Of a DNA stretch of 64,000 nucleotides, positions 9,168 through 18,721 are shown piece after piece. A program made the position numbers and the translations under genes. The notes under the pieces are model-generated. The model was not told the origin of the DNA. It made no database searches and saw only the letters and a list, made by a program, of their open reading frames with translations. This DNA comes from Vibrio algarum (GTDB lineage: Bacteria; Pseudomonadota; Gammaproteobacteria; Enterobacterales; Vibrionaceae): assembly GCF_028204155.1 (NCBI RefSeq), contig NZ_JAQLOI010000001.1, positions 496,001-560,000 on the forward strand. Direction: 5' to 3'. Position 1 is the first letter of the stretch, and the number at the start of each line of letters is the position of its first letter.

Positions 9168-10420
9168 TTACTCCGGTAAAATGTGTTCATCGCGCCAAAG
9201 ATCAATATATTCCTCACGCTTACGAACCAAATGTACTTTATCTCCATCCACCATAACTTCAGCTGCCCGTCGACGAGCGTTGTAGTTAGAGGACATTGAG
9301 AAGCCATAAGCACCTGCCGATCTTACCGCCAATAGGTCACCCTGTTGTAATAGAAGATCTCTGTCTTTTCCGAGAAAATCACCTGTTTCACAAATAGGAC
9401 CAACAACATCGTATGTTGTTGCCTCCCCTTTCTCGGTGATACGGGAACAATATCCTGCCACGCAGAATACAGTGCAGGACGCATTAGGTCATTCATGGCA
9501 GCATCGACTACCGCAAAGTTTTTGAATTCGGTGTGTTTTAGATATTCGACTTTTGTTAAGAGAATACCAGCGTTTGCAGCAATAGCTCGTCCTGGTTCAA
9601 AAATTAACTCAATACCGGAGTGATTAGACAAACGTGACAGCAGAGCCTTTGCATAATCAGATGGCTGCGGTGGAAGTTCATCTTTATAAACAACACCAAG
9701 GCCTCCACCAACATCTAAATGTTTAATATGAATGCCATCTGAAATTAATTGATCGATGAGAGCGAGTAGCCTATCTGTTGCATCAATAAATGGTTCGATA
9801 TCAGTAAGCTGAGAACCTATGTGACAATCAATACCTTGTACATTTAGGTTTGATAGACTGTCTGCAAATCGATACACTTCTGGTGCGCGATCAAATGCGA
9901 TACCAAATTTGTTATCTCGAAGACCAGTCGAGATATATGGGTGAGTCTTCGCGTCCACATCTGGATTAATTCTAAGAGAGATCGGAGCAATAACGCCCAT
10001 TTTAGCCGCTACTTGGTTCAGGCTTTCTAATTCAGGCTCAGATTCTACATTGAAGCACTTGATGTTTAATTCAAGAGCTCTTTCCATCTCTTCAACCGTT
10101 TTACCTACACCAGAAAATACGATTTTAGCTGGGTCTCCACCCGCGGCTAGCACGCGTTCTAGTTCTCCGCCAGAAACTATATCAAAGCCAGACCCTAAGC
10201 GAGCTAAAGCGTTTAGCACGCCTAAGTTCCCGTTTGCTTTAACGGCATAACAGACAAGATGAGGATGTTCACCTACCGATTTATCAAACGCGTTCCAATG
10301 CCTTTCTAAAGTGGCCCGAGAATAAATGTATAAAGGAGTACCAAATTGTTGTTCTAACGTTTCTAGTGAAACGTTTTCAGCCCACAATTGGCCATCATCC
10401 TGATAATTAAAATAATCCAA
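9168..10420 (-). CDS. lysA: Diaminopimelate decarboxylase (frame broken near the C-terminus)
   Basis: A PLP enzyme that decarboxylates meso-diaminopimelate to lysine. The PLP lysine is in CYAVKAN, and the cofactor-phosphate glycine motif in DVGGGLGV. The C-terminal motif PICETGDFLGKDR carries the substrate-binding cysteine and glutamate. The frame is lost at the C4 run on the plus strand at 9425-9428 (protein ...DIVPVSPRK|GEATTYDVVG). One extra base there gives 417 residues, the usual vibrio length. It starts with TTG at 10420 (MDYFNYQDD), matching vibrio homologues as I recall them. As only a homopolymer differs, I treat it as an intact gene with a sequence error. Confidence 0.88.
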
Positions 10421-10440
10421 TGTATTCTTTCCTTAACAAA

Positions 10441-10563
10441 TTACGATTGCGTCTGTTCGTTTTCTTGTGGCGCATCTTTTGGCATATAGAGTGGTCCTGT
10501 GTTTCCACAGCCAGCTAAACTTAATGTTGATAACAAGCAGAGTCCCGCGATAATTTTTTTCAT
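10441..10563 (-). CDS. lptM: Small lipoprotein LptM (YifL)
   Basis: A 40-residue lipoprotein just upstream of lysA. It starts MKKIIAGLCLLSTLSLAGCG, so the signal peptide ends in the lipobox LAGC, with modification expected on Cys 19. The mature peptide GNTGPLYMPKD matches the conserved G-PLY-P core of LptM, which in E. coli assists assembly and disulfide maturation of the LPS translocon LptD/E in the outer membrane. The order lptM-lysA-dapF is typical for vibrios. Confidence 0.9.
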   Translation of the reverse strand: MKKIIAGLCLLSTLSLAGCGNTGPLYMPKDAPQENEQTQS

Positions 10564-10639
10564 GGTGCAATTCGTGATTATTGATTCAATGTCCCCTATA
10601 ATCGCACTACTAATAAGAAAAGCAATAGGATAGAGCAGG

Positions 10640-10957
10640 ATGAATGATACGGAATATCATCAAATTGTTGATGAAGTGTTTAGTCAGTTAGAAGAAGCTA
10701 TCGATGATTCAGGGTCAGATATAGATTATGAAATCATTGGAAATGTGATGAATTTAGAATTTGATGATAGAAGTCAGATAGTTATCAACAAACAAGAAGC
10801 AATGAAAGAAATCTGGTTAGCATCAAAATCTGGTGGTTTTCATTTTTCGTATGTTGATGAAAAATGGATCTGTTCAAAATCAGGTTCTGAGTTTTTCTCA
10901 TTTGTTAAAAACGAATGTGATAAACATGCTGGTGAAGCAATTGAATGGGATGAATAA
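10640..10957 (+). CDS. cyaY: Frataxin homologue CyaY
   Basis: A 105-residue iron-binding protein that modulates IscS-dependent iron-sulfur cluster assembly. The acidic first helix (EYHQIVDEVFSQLEEAIDD) and the beta-sheet motif NQ-related QIVINKQEAMKEIWLA followed by GGFHFSY are typical of the family. It is divergent from lptM-lysA and convergent with cyaA, the usual arrangement. Nothing unusual is seen. Confidence 0.95.
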   Translation: MNDTEYHQIVDEVFSQLEEAIDDSGSDIDYEIIGNVMNLEFDDRSQIVINKQEAMKEIWLASKSGGFHFSYVDEKWICSKSGSEFFSFVKNECDKHAGEAIEWDE

Positions 10958-10996
10958 GTTCTTTAGCTAAGTTTTTTTCCATATCTTTGCGAGAAC

Positions 10997-11037
10997 GTAG
11001 CCTGAATTAGTCTAACCATTAATACTGTTCAGGTTAC
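10997..11037. terminator. Inverted repeat between convergent cyaY and cyaA
   Basis: Arms GTAGCCTGAA (10997-11006) and TTCAGGTTAC (11028-11037) pair over 10 positions with one G-T wobble. The repeat sits between the convergent ends of cyaY and cyaA, so it could terminate both transcripts. No strong T run follows on either strand, so the call is moderate. Confidence 0.45.
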
Positions 11038-11043
11038 AAAAGC

Positions 11044-13578
11044 TTAAGCATTTACTGCTTTGGAGGGTTTTGACTGAATAGAATTATCATTACGATAAGG
11101 TGCAACGTAGCTACTGCTTGTACCATCTTCAGGGTGAATAACTTGGTAATACTGCGGGAGGTTGAAGTTGATAACTCCATTGCCTTCGTTTTCGTTGCCG
11201 TGACTTGATGTATAGAAACGATTGACGTTATTTATCATGTCATCTTTACTACCGTTAAATTGATGGTATACCTCAACGGAGTTGCTTTCATCTAAAACAT
11301 AAATGTTGAAACCATCAGCGGTGTCTTCGAAGAAGAACTGCATTAGACCTTCACTTGCAAAACCATCAACGACAGAAGGTAAGTGATAATCTCGTTCTTT
11401 ATCAAGCATTGATAAGGGAGAACCATTGAGTTTATTCGTTGATATACTGCGATAGAAATCAATAGAATTTTCTAATTTCTGAACGGACACGCCTCTTCTT
11501 TCAAAGAACAGACCGAACATTTGATTGGCGACTTTTATCGCTTTGAATTTTCTATTTTTCTTTTCTTCTACTGGCTTTAAACGCATATCAATACATTCAG
11601 CAAGCAGTTGGTAAACCGTGTTGCGTATAACGCCCCTTAGGTTTTTGCTGTAGCAAAATACATCCACAGATTCTGGTGGAACTGCATCTTGATGCATCTT
11701 GCCTAAAATAGTTTTCAGTGCATCAAGGATGGCAGTATCTCCAGTGAAGTGCATCGTTCTCACTTCGTGCCAAGAATTTCGATAAACTAAGTCTACGCTG
11801 CCCACTAAACTTATTGTTTCTTCGCCAAAACTGAAGATGTCTACATTCTTGACATCTACTTTTAGCGAACGGGGTATATGCTGAGAGCTAGGGTCATTTT
11901 CAAAATTAATGAACATAGCCAATTGGCTTATTTCGCAAGGGCTACCTAAAGCCTGCATCGATGGGCGACGTTTACGTAATGAGAAAGTATTACGAAGATC
12001 ACTCACCATTTGATAAAACTTGTCTATATCTAGCTGCGCATCTTTTACTACTGAATGAAGATTCGTCGACTCAGTAATTAATCCATTGAAAAAAGACCAC
12101 GCTACTAATTTACTTAGATACTCATTGTGCTCCAGACTTTTTGAACCGATCAGTTTTTCTGCAACCAGTGGTTGTTTATAAAGGTACCAACCAGACGGGT
12201 TTGTTCGTCCTTTTTGCACTTGAATAAAACTAAGGTCGGGTTCGTGAAGGTCTGGAGAAACTTGTGGATTAAGTAATGTTACTTTTCCCGGTAATACTTC
12301 GAACGCTGCATAAAGCTTTCTTGCAAGGATGCTAATGTCTTGAGGGCTGATAGCGGAAGTAATATCGTTTCGTCTCGCAAATTGTATTAAATTGCGGTAG
12401 CTCTGCATCAAAGCTTCTAGTAATCCATCATGAACAACTTTAACTTGTTCAACTTTCCAATTACGACGGTCATCTAATTCGGCTATGACGTTACTATCCC
12501 AGTCCCAATGTTTAGTCATCTTTCTGAGTATTTGACGACGCCACTCTACAGAGCCGGCCCCCGGTGTACGTGAAAGTTTTTCGTGGGTTTTAAGATAGAA
12601 GCAGCGACGCACTAAATCTAGACGGGTGTAATCTTGAATGCGCTCTAGGTAAGTAGTGACCTTATCCAGCATGAGATAATAAGAATCCATGCTATATAGA
12701 TCAGGCTCATAAGCAAAAAATCGACGTTTGCTGTCTACGCTGAGAAGTTGAGTATTCGGGTATTCCCACGAATAGGCTTCTAACAGAATGGCCTTTAATA
12801 CAGATTTATAGGGTGAATCGATGCTTTTATACAACTGCCATAAATTTGAACCAAAATATTCTTCCGCTGGAATTCGATTCAGTTCACCAAAATCTATCCA
12901 GTCATTGCAATTGATATGCCCAGCTTTACACAGTTGGTCTACGTAATCTTGATAACATTCTTCCATCTCTGGAGGTACAATTTGCCACAGTAGACGCTGA
13001 CCAGCTAAACGAACAGCGGAGCGATAGAATTCATCGAGTAATAATAAGTGTTGAGATGAACCACAGTTATCACCGGTCATTTCTTCTGAATAGTTGTTTC
13101 TAAAGCGCTCTTCATCCATTAAGAAAAAATTAGCTTCAATACCGTAGCTTTTAGCCCACTCTGTAATCAATAAGCACTTGTTGCCAAGATGAGAGCGTTC
13201 ATCATCACTCATTTTTGGTGAAACACAAACCCATATATCCAGATCACTTGAGGTACTTTGTCCGATAGAAGAAGTACTCCCCATCGTATATAACCCTAAA
13301 ATATGAGGTTCACTTCCCGTTTTAATGGGCTCTGATTGAGTGATAGAAATCTGCTCGATAAACTGTTTTTGAATATCGTTTTCTTCTAAAAAGTGCACGC
13401 CATAAGGGACAGGATTGCTATAGTAGCCTGGAATTGCTGGATGATTGTAATGGAGAAGAGTGGGAATAAGATTGAAAACTTGTTTACCTTTTTGATCCAT
13501 AATAGCCAGCGCGCGCTCGATACGCTGCTGATTCAGTGAGTCTATTCTACTGATTATCGTTTGGATATAAGGCTGCAA
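11044..13578 (-). CDS. cyaA: Class I adenylate cyclase
   Basis: An 844-residue enterobacterial-type enzyme making cAMP from ATP for CRP-dependent regulation. The N-terminal catalytic half carries the nucleotidyltransferase signature GSTSSIGQSTSSDLDIWV near residue 100. The C-terminal half is the regulatory region that in E. coli responds to glucose-specific EIIA. The best start is TTG at 13578 (MQPYIQTII), preceded by AAGGAA; a weak TTG start is also known for E. coli cyaA and limits synthesis. A CRP-like site lies about 60 bases upstream, consistent with feedback control. Confidence 0.94.
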   Translation of the reverse strand: MQPYIQTIISRIDSLNQQRIERALAIMDQKGKQVFNLIPTLLHYNHPAIPGYYSNPVPYGVHFLEENDIQKQFIEQISITQSEPIKTGSEPHILGLYTMGSTSSIGQSTSSDLDIWVCVSPKMSDDERSHLGNKCLLITEWAKSYGIEANFFLMDEERFRNNYSEEMTGDNCGSSQHLLLLDEFYRSAVRLAGQRLLWQIVPPEMEECYQDYVDQLCKAGHINCNDWIDFGELNRIPAEEYFGSNLWQLYKSIDSPYKSVLKAILLEAYSWEYPNTQLLSVDSKRRFFAYEPDLYSMDSYYLMLDKVTTYLERIQDYTRLDLVRRCFYLKTHEKLSRTPGAGSVEWRRQILRKMTKHWDWDSNVIAELDDRRNWKVEQVKVVHDGLLEALMQSYRNLIQFARRNDITSAISPQDISILARKLYAAFEVLPGKVTLLNPQVSPDLHEPDLSFIQVQKGRTNPSGWYLYKQPLVAEKLIGSKSLEHNEYLSKLVAWSFFNGLITESTNLHSVVKDAQLDIDKFYQMVSDLRNTFSLRKRRPSMQALGSPCEISQLAMFINFENDPSSQHIPRSLKVDVKNVDIFSFGEETISLVGSVDLVYRNSWHEVRTMHFTGDTAILDALKTILGKMHQDAVPPESVDVFCYSKNLRGVIRNTVYQLLAECIDMRLKPVEEKKNRKFKAIKVANQMFGLFFERRGVSVQKLENSIDFYRSISTNKLNGSPLSMLDKERDYHLPSVVDGFASEGLMQFFFEDTADGFNIYVLDESNSVEVYHQFNGSKDDMINNVNRFYTSSHGNENEGNGVINFNLPQYYQVIHPEDGTSSSYVAPYRNDNSIQSKPSKAVNA

Positions 13579-13928
13579 GGCATATTCCTTGGTTTGATAA
13601 ATTCTAGCTCTGTTTTTATTCTATAGTAGCTACAAAACGTGATCAATTTAACACTTTTAGCGCGTGAGGTAAAGATCTTACAATTGATATGATTATTTTT
13701 AACTCACTTTGTCACTTCTTTCTCTCTCGCTGAACAAGCCAGTTTTTAATATAGAGATAACTAATATAAGTGTAACTTTAATTGAGAGAAACATCACATA
13801 ATTTTTGTCAAATAAGAAAGAAATAAGCACAAATTGGCAGACCTCATAACAATCGATATATGTAGAATAGATAGGATGGTAGGATTATAAAATTGTAGTT
13901 CATTAAATTGTAAACATTCGGTATTTTC
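13579..13928. other. Divergent cyaA-hemC intergenic region
   Basis: 350 bases, strongly AT-rich, separating the cyaA start (minus strand) from the hemC start (plus strand). It must contain both promoters. Apart from the CRP-like site near cyaA and a TCACATAA half-site near 13794 I see no clear operator, repeat or gene. Confidence 0.6.
13638..13653. promoter_or_regulatory. Candidate CRP site upstream of cyaA
   Basis: CGTGA-TCAATT-TAACA at 13638-13653 resembles the consensus TGTGA-N6-TCACA, matching 4 of 5 in the left arm and 3 of 5 in the right. It lies 60 bases upstream of the cyaA start codon. Repression of cyaA by cAMP-CRP is established in E. coli; binding here is inferred. Confidence 0.4.
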
Positions 13929-14867
13929 ATGACAGATAACACTCCGGTAAGAATCGCTACTCGCAAGAGTCCCCTCGCTTTATGGCAAGCTTATTATGTT
14001 AGAGATGCATTGCAAGCTGCTCATCCTGGTTTAGAGGTTGAGTTGGTTACTATGGTGACTAAAGGTGATGTTATTCTTGATACACCATTGGCAAAAGTGG
14101 GTGGGAAAGGTCTTTTTGTTAAAGAGTTAGAGGTTGCAATGCTTGAAGGAAGAGCAGACCTTGCTGTCCATTCAATGAAGGATGTACCTGTAGATTTTCC
14201 TGAGGGATTAGGTCTTGTTACTATTTGTGAAAGAGAAGACCCAAGAGACGCTTTCGTATCTAACACTTATCAATCGATAGAAGAATTACCACACGGCTCG
14301 ATTGTTGGTACTTGTAGTTTACGTCGTCAATGTCAACTGATGGAAGCTCGTCCAGACCTGATAATCAAGGAGCTGCGCGGAAATGTTGGGACTCGATTAG
14401 GTAAATTAGATGCAGGTAACTATGACGCGATTGTTCTCGCCGCTGCAGGCCTGAAGCGTCTCGAATTGAAAGAACGTATTAAAAGCTATATTGAACCGGA
14501 GCAATCCTTACCAGCAGTTGGTCAAGGCGCTGTTGGGATCGAGTGTCGGATTGATGATCAGCGTATTTTGAAGCTGTTAGAACCCTTAAATCATAATGAC
14601 ACAGCAGATAGAGTGCGTTGTGAGCGAGCGATGAACCTCACTTTGGAAGGTGGCTGCCAGGTTCCTATTGGTAGTTATTCTCTTTTGGAGGGTGATCAGC
14701 TATGGTTGCGAGCTCTTGTTGGAGAGCCTGATGGCAGCAAAATGGTTCGAGGTGAAATTCGCGGAAGACGCGAAGATGCCGAAGCATTAGGCGTTGAGCT
14801 TGCTAATCAGCTGCTTGCTGATGGGGCAAAAGAGATTTTAGAAAAGCTGTATAGTGAACACGAGTAA
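13929..14867 (+). CDS. hemC: Hydroxymethylbilane synthase (porphobilinogen deaminase)
   Basis: A 312-residue enzyme polymerising four porphobilinogens into hydroxymethylbilane in haem and sirohaem synthesis. The cofactor-attachment cysteine is in LEGGCQVPIG near residue 242. Substrate-binding segments HSMKDVPVDFP and GTCSLRRQCQL and the motif AVGQGAVGIECR are complete. It is the first gene of the hemCDXY operon, with hemD starting two bases after the stop. Confidence 0.96.
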   Translation: MTDNTPVRIATRKSPLALWQAYYVRDALQAAHPGLEVELVTMVTKGDVILDTPLAKVGGKGLFVKELEVAMLEGRADLAVHSMKDVPVDFPEGLGLVTICEREDPRDAFVSNTYQSIEELPHGSIVGTCSLRRQCQLMEARPDLIIKELRGNVGTRLGKLDAGNYDAIVLAAAGLKRLELKERIKSYIEPEQSLPAVGQGAVGIECRIDDQRILKLLEPLNHNDTADRVRCERAMNLTLEGGCQVPIGSYSLLEGDQLWLRALVGEPDGSKMVRGEIRGRREDAEALGVELANQLLADGAKEILEKLYSEHE

Positions 14868-14869
14868 AT

Positions 14870-15627
14870 ATGGTCGTTTTGGTAACTAGGCCAAGCCCGG
14901 ATGGTGAAGCGCTCTGTGATGCGCTTTCTTCATCCGGTATCCAAGTTATATATCAACCCTTAATACAATTTACTCTGGGCAAAGATAGCCCCTCGCTTCA
15001 AGCTACATTGCAAGAGACTGATGTAGTTATTGCGGTAAGTAAACCCGCAGTAGAATGGGCTAACAGAGCCCTACATTCTAAAATGCAAACATGGCCAGAT
15101 TCCATTCGTTATCTTGCCATTGGTCAAAAAACTGCTGATAAACTCAGCGAAGTTACTGCTCAGAAAGTACACTATCCGGAAGTGAGTGATAGTGAACATT
15201 TATTGCAACTACCTCCACTACTAAAACCTATTAATACCAAAGTCACAATATTGAGAGGTAACGGAGGTAGGGAATTAATCCGTGAAGAACTACTTAAAAG
15301 AGGCGCGAGAGTTGAGTATTGTGAAGTATACCAACGTCAAACGCTTCTATTTGATGGACACTCTAGAGTTAAGAGTTGGAAAAAAATAGAGTTACCCATA
15401 TAGTATTAACGAGTGGAGAGCAGTTGAATTATTTTTTCAGCTTAATTCCCAAACTTGAACACAACTGGCTTTTTCAATTAAAACTTATCGTACCAAGCAA
15501 TAGGATTGCAGAGTTAGCCAAAGGGCTTGGGTTCCACGAAGTAACGGTTTCGGGTAGTGCATCTAATCCCGATTTAGTCGCTGTCATTCAACAGCTATGC
15601 ACAACAGGACAAGTACATGACAAGTAA
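14870..15627 (+). CDS. hemD: Uroporphyrinogen-III synthase (frame broken)
   Basis: Closes and inverts hydroxymethylbilane to uroporphyrinogen III. The N-terminal part (LVTRPSPDGEALCDAL) and the C-terminal part (HIVLTSGEQLNYF) are separate frames that join at A7 (15380-15386). One more A gives ...SWKKNRVTHIVLTSG and a 252-residue protein of normal size. Since haem synthesis depends on it and the surrounding operon is intact, the break is probably a sequence error. The end overlaps hemX by 11 bases, suggesting coupled translation. Confidence 0.88.
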
Positions 15628-16873
15628 AAAAAACGGGCAAACAGAACCTGAAAATAAAGACTCTCAAATGGACGTTGAAAATAACGAATCTCAATCTGAC
15701 AAAGCGACAGAAAAAACAGATTTTAAATCGGAAAAGCCTTCGGAACCTTCTCCTGAGGAAAATCAGACAGATCGCCACGTTGAAGTTAAACCTGATAAAG
15801 GTGTTTCTGGTGAACAACCTGCGCCTGTTAAATTTGAAGAAAAACAAGGTAAACGAGGTGTTAAGCTTGGCACTTTGGCGATTGTTATTTCTATCCTATT
15901 TGCTGGTGGCACTGCGCTAGTATTTAATCAACAAAAAACAGTACATGAATCTCAGTTGGCCCAATTAGAAGCTAAGATTAATGATTTAAGTAGCCAGCTA
16001 GAACAGAGACTCTCGTCAACGGAGTCCATAGCAGCAGCAAAAGCAGATGAAGCATACAATAAAGCGGAAACAGCCATTACGCAGCAACATGAGAGTATCA
16101 AAAGTCTTCAAGTTGCCCTCGCGGACGTAGCGGGAAGGCGACCAAATGATTGGTTACTGGCTGAGTCGGACTACTTAGTAAAACTTGCAGGTAGGAAGCT
16201 ATTTTTAGAAAAAGATGTCGTGAGTGCGACTCAGTTGATGGAGAGCGCTGACCAACGAATATCGCTACTTAATGACCCGAGTTTAGTGCCATTACGAAAA
16301 GAGATGGCGAAAGATATTACGACGTTGAAATCGGTACCATTAATCGATAAAGATGGATTGGCTTTGCGGCTGATTAGCTTGCAAGAACAAGTAGATTCTT
16401 TGCCGTTAGCAAACGCAATTTTGCCTGAAGCGCCAGAAGTGGAACATAAAGCAGTATCTAGCGATATTTATGACTGGCAAGATAATTTACTCACTTCTTT
16501 GCAATCTTTTTCAGAGCAGTTCATAACCTTCCGTACCCGAGAAGGGAATGTGATACCGCTTCTCGCACCAAAGCAACACTATTATTTGAAAGAGAATGTG
16601 AAGGGTAAAATAGAAACGGCAATTCGAGCAATTTACAACGAAAATCAATCTATCTATCAGAGCGCATTGAAGACAGCGGATGAGTGGGCTATGCAGTTCT
16701 TTAAATTGGATGATCCGGCGGTTATTCAATTTAACAAGTCAATGCAACAACTCGCTGGGCAGAATGTTGAAGTTAAGTACCCTGTAAAACTTGTATCGCA
16801 AAAAGCACTTCAAGATGTCATTAATGAACGCCTGCGCCGTCAAATGACCAGCATGACTTCGGAGGAAAAATAA
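15617..16873 (+). CDS. hemX: HemX, putative uroporphyrinogen-III C-methyltransferase-like membrane protein
   Basis: A 418-residue protein with a highly charged N-terminal tail (about 75 residues rich in Glu, Lys, Ser and Pro), one membrane segment at about 78-99 (LGTLAIVISILFAGG), and a long helical periplasmic domain starting with a coiled coil (about 105-165). It belongs to the HemX family. Despite the old name, the SAM-dependent methyltransferase core is not recognisable, so its role in the haem operon remains unclear. It lies between hemD and hemY with overlaps on both sides. Confidence 0.88.
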   Translation: MTSKKNGQTEPENKDSQMDVENNESQSDKATEKTDFKSEKPSEPSPEENQTDRHVEVKPDKGVSGEQPAPVKFEEKQGKRGVKLGTLAIVISILFAGGTALVFNQQKTVHESQLAQLEAKINDLSSQLEQRLSSTESIAAAKADEAYNKAETAITQQHESIKSLQVALADVAGRRPNDWLLAESDYLVKLAGRKLFLEKDVVSATQLMESADQRISLLNDPSLVPLRKEMAKDITTLKSVPLIDKDGLALRLISLQEQVDSLPLANAILPEAPEVEHKAVSSDIYDWQDNLLTSLQSFSEQFITFRTREGNVIPLLAPKQHYYLKENVKGKIETAIRAIYNENQSIYQSALKTADEWAMQFFKLDDPAVIQFNKSMQQLAGQNVEVKYPVKLVSQKALQDVINERLRRQMTSMTSEEK

Positions 16874-18054
16874 TGATTCGAGCGATTTTCCTTTTCGCAG
16901 TACTTGGAATAGGTCTATTTGCCGGAACCCAGTTTGCTGGGCAGCAAGGCTATGTTCTTATTTCCATTGCAAATACAACGATCGAAATGAGTGTAACCAC
17001 TTTGGTTATTTTCGTTGTTGGTATATTAGCGATACTTTTCGGTTTGGAATACTTGATCAAAAAATCACTTAATATGACGAGTACCACATGGAATTGGTTT
17101 AGTGTTCGAAAACTAAAACGAGCTCGTCGAAATACCAACGAAGGTATTGTTAAATTATTAGAAGGTGATTGGCAAGCAGCAGAGAAAAAAGTGACTCGTT
17201 GGGCGAACCATCACGACATGCCTTTACTATGTTATTTGATCGCTTCAGAAGCTGCTCAGGAGATGGGTGATGATAACAAACGTGATAAATATTTGCAGTT
17301 AGCCCAGCAACAAGATAACTCTACTTTAGCTGTCGAGCTAACCAAAGCTCGTCAACAAGTGCGAGAGAGAGATTTTGAGCAGTCATTCGTCACGCTATCT
17401 GCATTGCAGAATGATTATTTTAGTAATCCGATGGTATTGAGTTTACTTAAAATCACCTACATTAACTTAAAGCGCTGGCAGCTTCTGTTAGAACTTTTAC
17501 CGAGATTAGCGAAAGCTAAACTCATTAGTTCAGAGGAGCAAGCAAAGCTTTCTAAACAAGCCCAATGTGGATTGATTGCAGAAGTAGCTAAATCTAAGGG
17601 TAGTGAAGGCGCTATTGCACTTTGGAACAGTTTTTCTCGTAAAACTCGCCATGATGGTGACATTGTTGCTTGTCTAGCAACTCAGTTAATCGAAAGACAA
17701 GCGGATTCTGAAGCGTATAGCTTAGTGGTTGAGTCACTTAAGAAGCAGCAAAATGATGCTCTTCTTCAGCTGATACCAACAATGAATCTGGCTGATAACT
17801 ATCCAGCAATTGTTATGTTACAAGGGCTAATTAAGAAAAATCCTGAGGATGCCGTAGCACATAGCGTATTGGCTAATGTGTATATGGGTAATGAAAAATG
17901 GGTAGACGCACAGACGCATCTAGAAAAAGCGCTTTCAATTAGAGCTGATGTATCCGATTACTCAGCATTAGCAACGGTTTTAGAGAAGCAAGATTTAACG
18001 CACGCCGCAAATGATGTATCGAGACAGGCGCTGAGTTTGATTAGTACTAGCTAA
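16873..18054 (+). CDS. hemY: HemY, membrane TPR protein of the haem operon
   Basis: A 393-residue protein with two N-terminal membrane helices (about 1-22 and 38-62) and TPR-like helical repeats through the rest (for example EGDWQAAEKKVTRWANHH and VLANVYMGNEKWVDAQTHL near the C-terminus). The start codon shares one base with the hemX stop (TAATG). It belongs to the proteobacterial HemY family, unrelated to Bacillus HemY oxidase. It is thought to act at the membrane around late haem intermediates, but no catalytic residues are seen. Confidence 0.88.
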   Translation: MIRAIFLFAVLGIGLFAGTQFAGQQGYVLISIANTTIEMSVTTLVIFVVGILAILFGLEYLIKKSLNMTSTTWNWFSVRKLKRARRNTNEGIVKLLEGDWQAAEKKVTRWANHHDMPLLCYLIASEAAQEMGDDNKRDKYLQLAQQQDNSTLAVELTKARQQVRERDFEQSFVTLSALQNDYFSNPMVLSLLKITYINLKRWQLLLELLPRLAKAKLISSEEQAKLSKQAQCGLIAEVAKSKGSEGAIALWNSFSRKTRHDGDIVACLATQLIERQADSEAYSLVVESLKKQQNDALLQLIPTMNLADNYPAIVMLQGLIKKNPEDAVAHSVLANVYMGNEKWVDAQTHLEKALSIRADVSDYSALATVLEKQDLTHAANDVSRQALSLISTS

Positions 18055-18075
18055 ACAGAGACTAAATCTAATAAG

Positions 18076-18099
18076 AAACCAGCGGAAGCTGGTTTTTTT
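18076..18099. terminator. Intrinsic terminator after hemY
   Basis: Stem AAACCAGC / GCTGGTTT with a GGAA tetraloop (18076-18095), followed by further T residues on the plus strand. It ends the hemCDXY transcript and may also stop the convergent tapT transcript. Confidence 0.85.
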
Positions 18100-18102
18100 G
18101 AC

Positions 18103-18720
18103 TCATACTTTTAGGTGGGTAAATTTGTGACCACTTTTTTCTGCCTGAAATAGACTCAAATAGCGGTCAAAGAATGCATCCAACGTAGCACCGTTCGCTG
18201 ATTCGTCGTTGAGTTTTAGGACTTCACTGACGGTTTCACATGTGCATAAGTTACCAGGAGTTTGATTGCGCCGTAGTGAATAGTTAGAACTAAATTCACC
18301 CGTTAATGCCATTGTGGTTAATGCTTGTAACCAAGGGCTTTTACGAACCATCTTTTTTGCTTCTTGCCATGTTGCGTCCAAGAGAATAAACATCGGTGGT
18401 TTGTGGTTTTGATGGATTGATTGAGCATCAAGCTTTGTGCTCTCACTACCAGGAAACAGCAGAATAGTTTGGTAGTTATTGCAAGTAATAAGTTGAATTA
18501 GCTCTTCTGGAGGTGAGACTCTATCCCAAGTAAATGTAAGGGTGCTAGACAAGCTCATGGAAACCAATTTACCGGTATTGGTATCGCGATTTAATTCATT
18601 TGGATGCATTAGAAGTACAATTTTCACTGCGCTTTGAAGATCTGGTATATCCTTACAAAAGCAATTGAAGCGAAAGCCGCACTTTGGGCACGGCTCTAAT
18701 TGTGGTTTTACTTTACGCAT
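18103..18720 (-). CDS. tapT: DTW-domain tRNA-uridine aminocarboxypropyltransferase
   Basis: A 205-residue DTW-domain protein of the YfiP/TapT type, which in E. coli makes acp3U at position 47 of tRNA variable loops using SAM. The N-terminal zinc-like cysteine cluster is CPKCGFRFNCFC, the SPOUT-like core begins VLLMHPNELNRDTNTGKL, and the family motif appears as LDATWQEAKKM. It ends next to the hemY terminator and is downstream of the lipoprotein gene by one base, so the two are probably cotranscribed. Confidence 0.85.
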   Translation of the reverse strand: MRKVKPQLEPCPKCGFRFNCFCKDIPDLQSAVKIVLLMHPNELNRDTNTGKLVSMSLSSTLTFTWDRVSPPEELIQLITCNNYQTILLFPGSESTKLDAQSIHQNHKPPMFILLDATWQEAKKMVRKSPWLQALTTMALTGEFSSNYSLRRNQTPGNLCTCETVSEVLKLNDESANGATLDAFFDRYLSLFQAEKSGHKFTHLKV

Positions 18721-18721
18721 G

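Noticed and set aside
9168..9461. Separate 97-residue gene after lysA
   Set aside because: It is the C-terminus of lysA cut off by a missing base in a homopolymer.
15584..15847. Arg/Phe-rich minus-strand frame opposite hemX
   Set aside because: It is a shadow of the Lys/Glu-rich start of hemX on the other strand.
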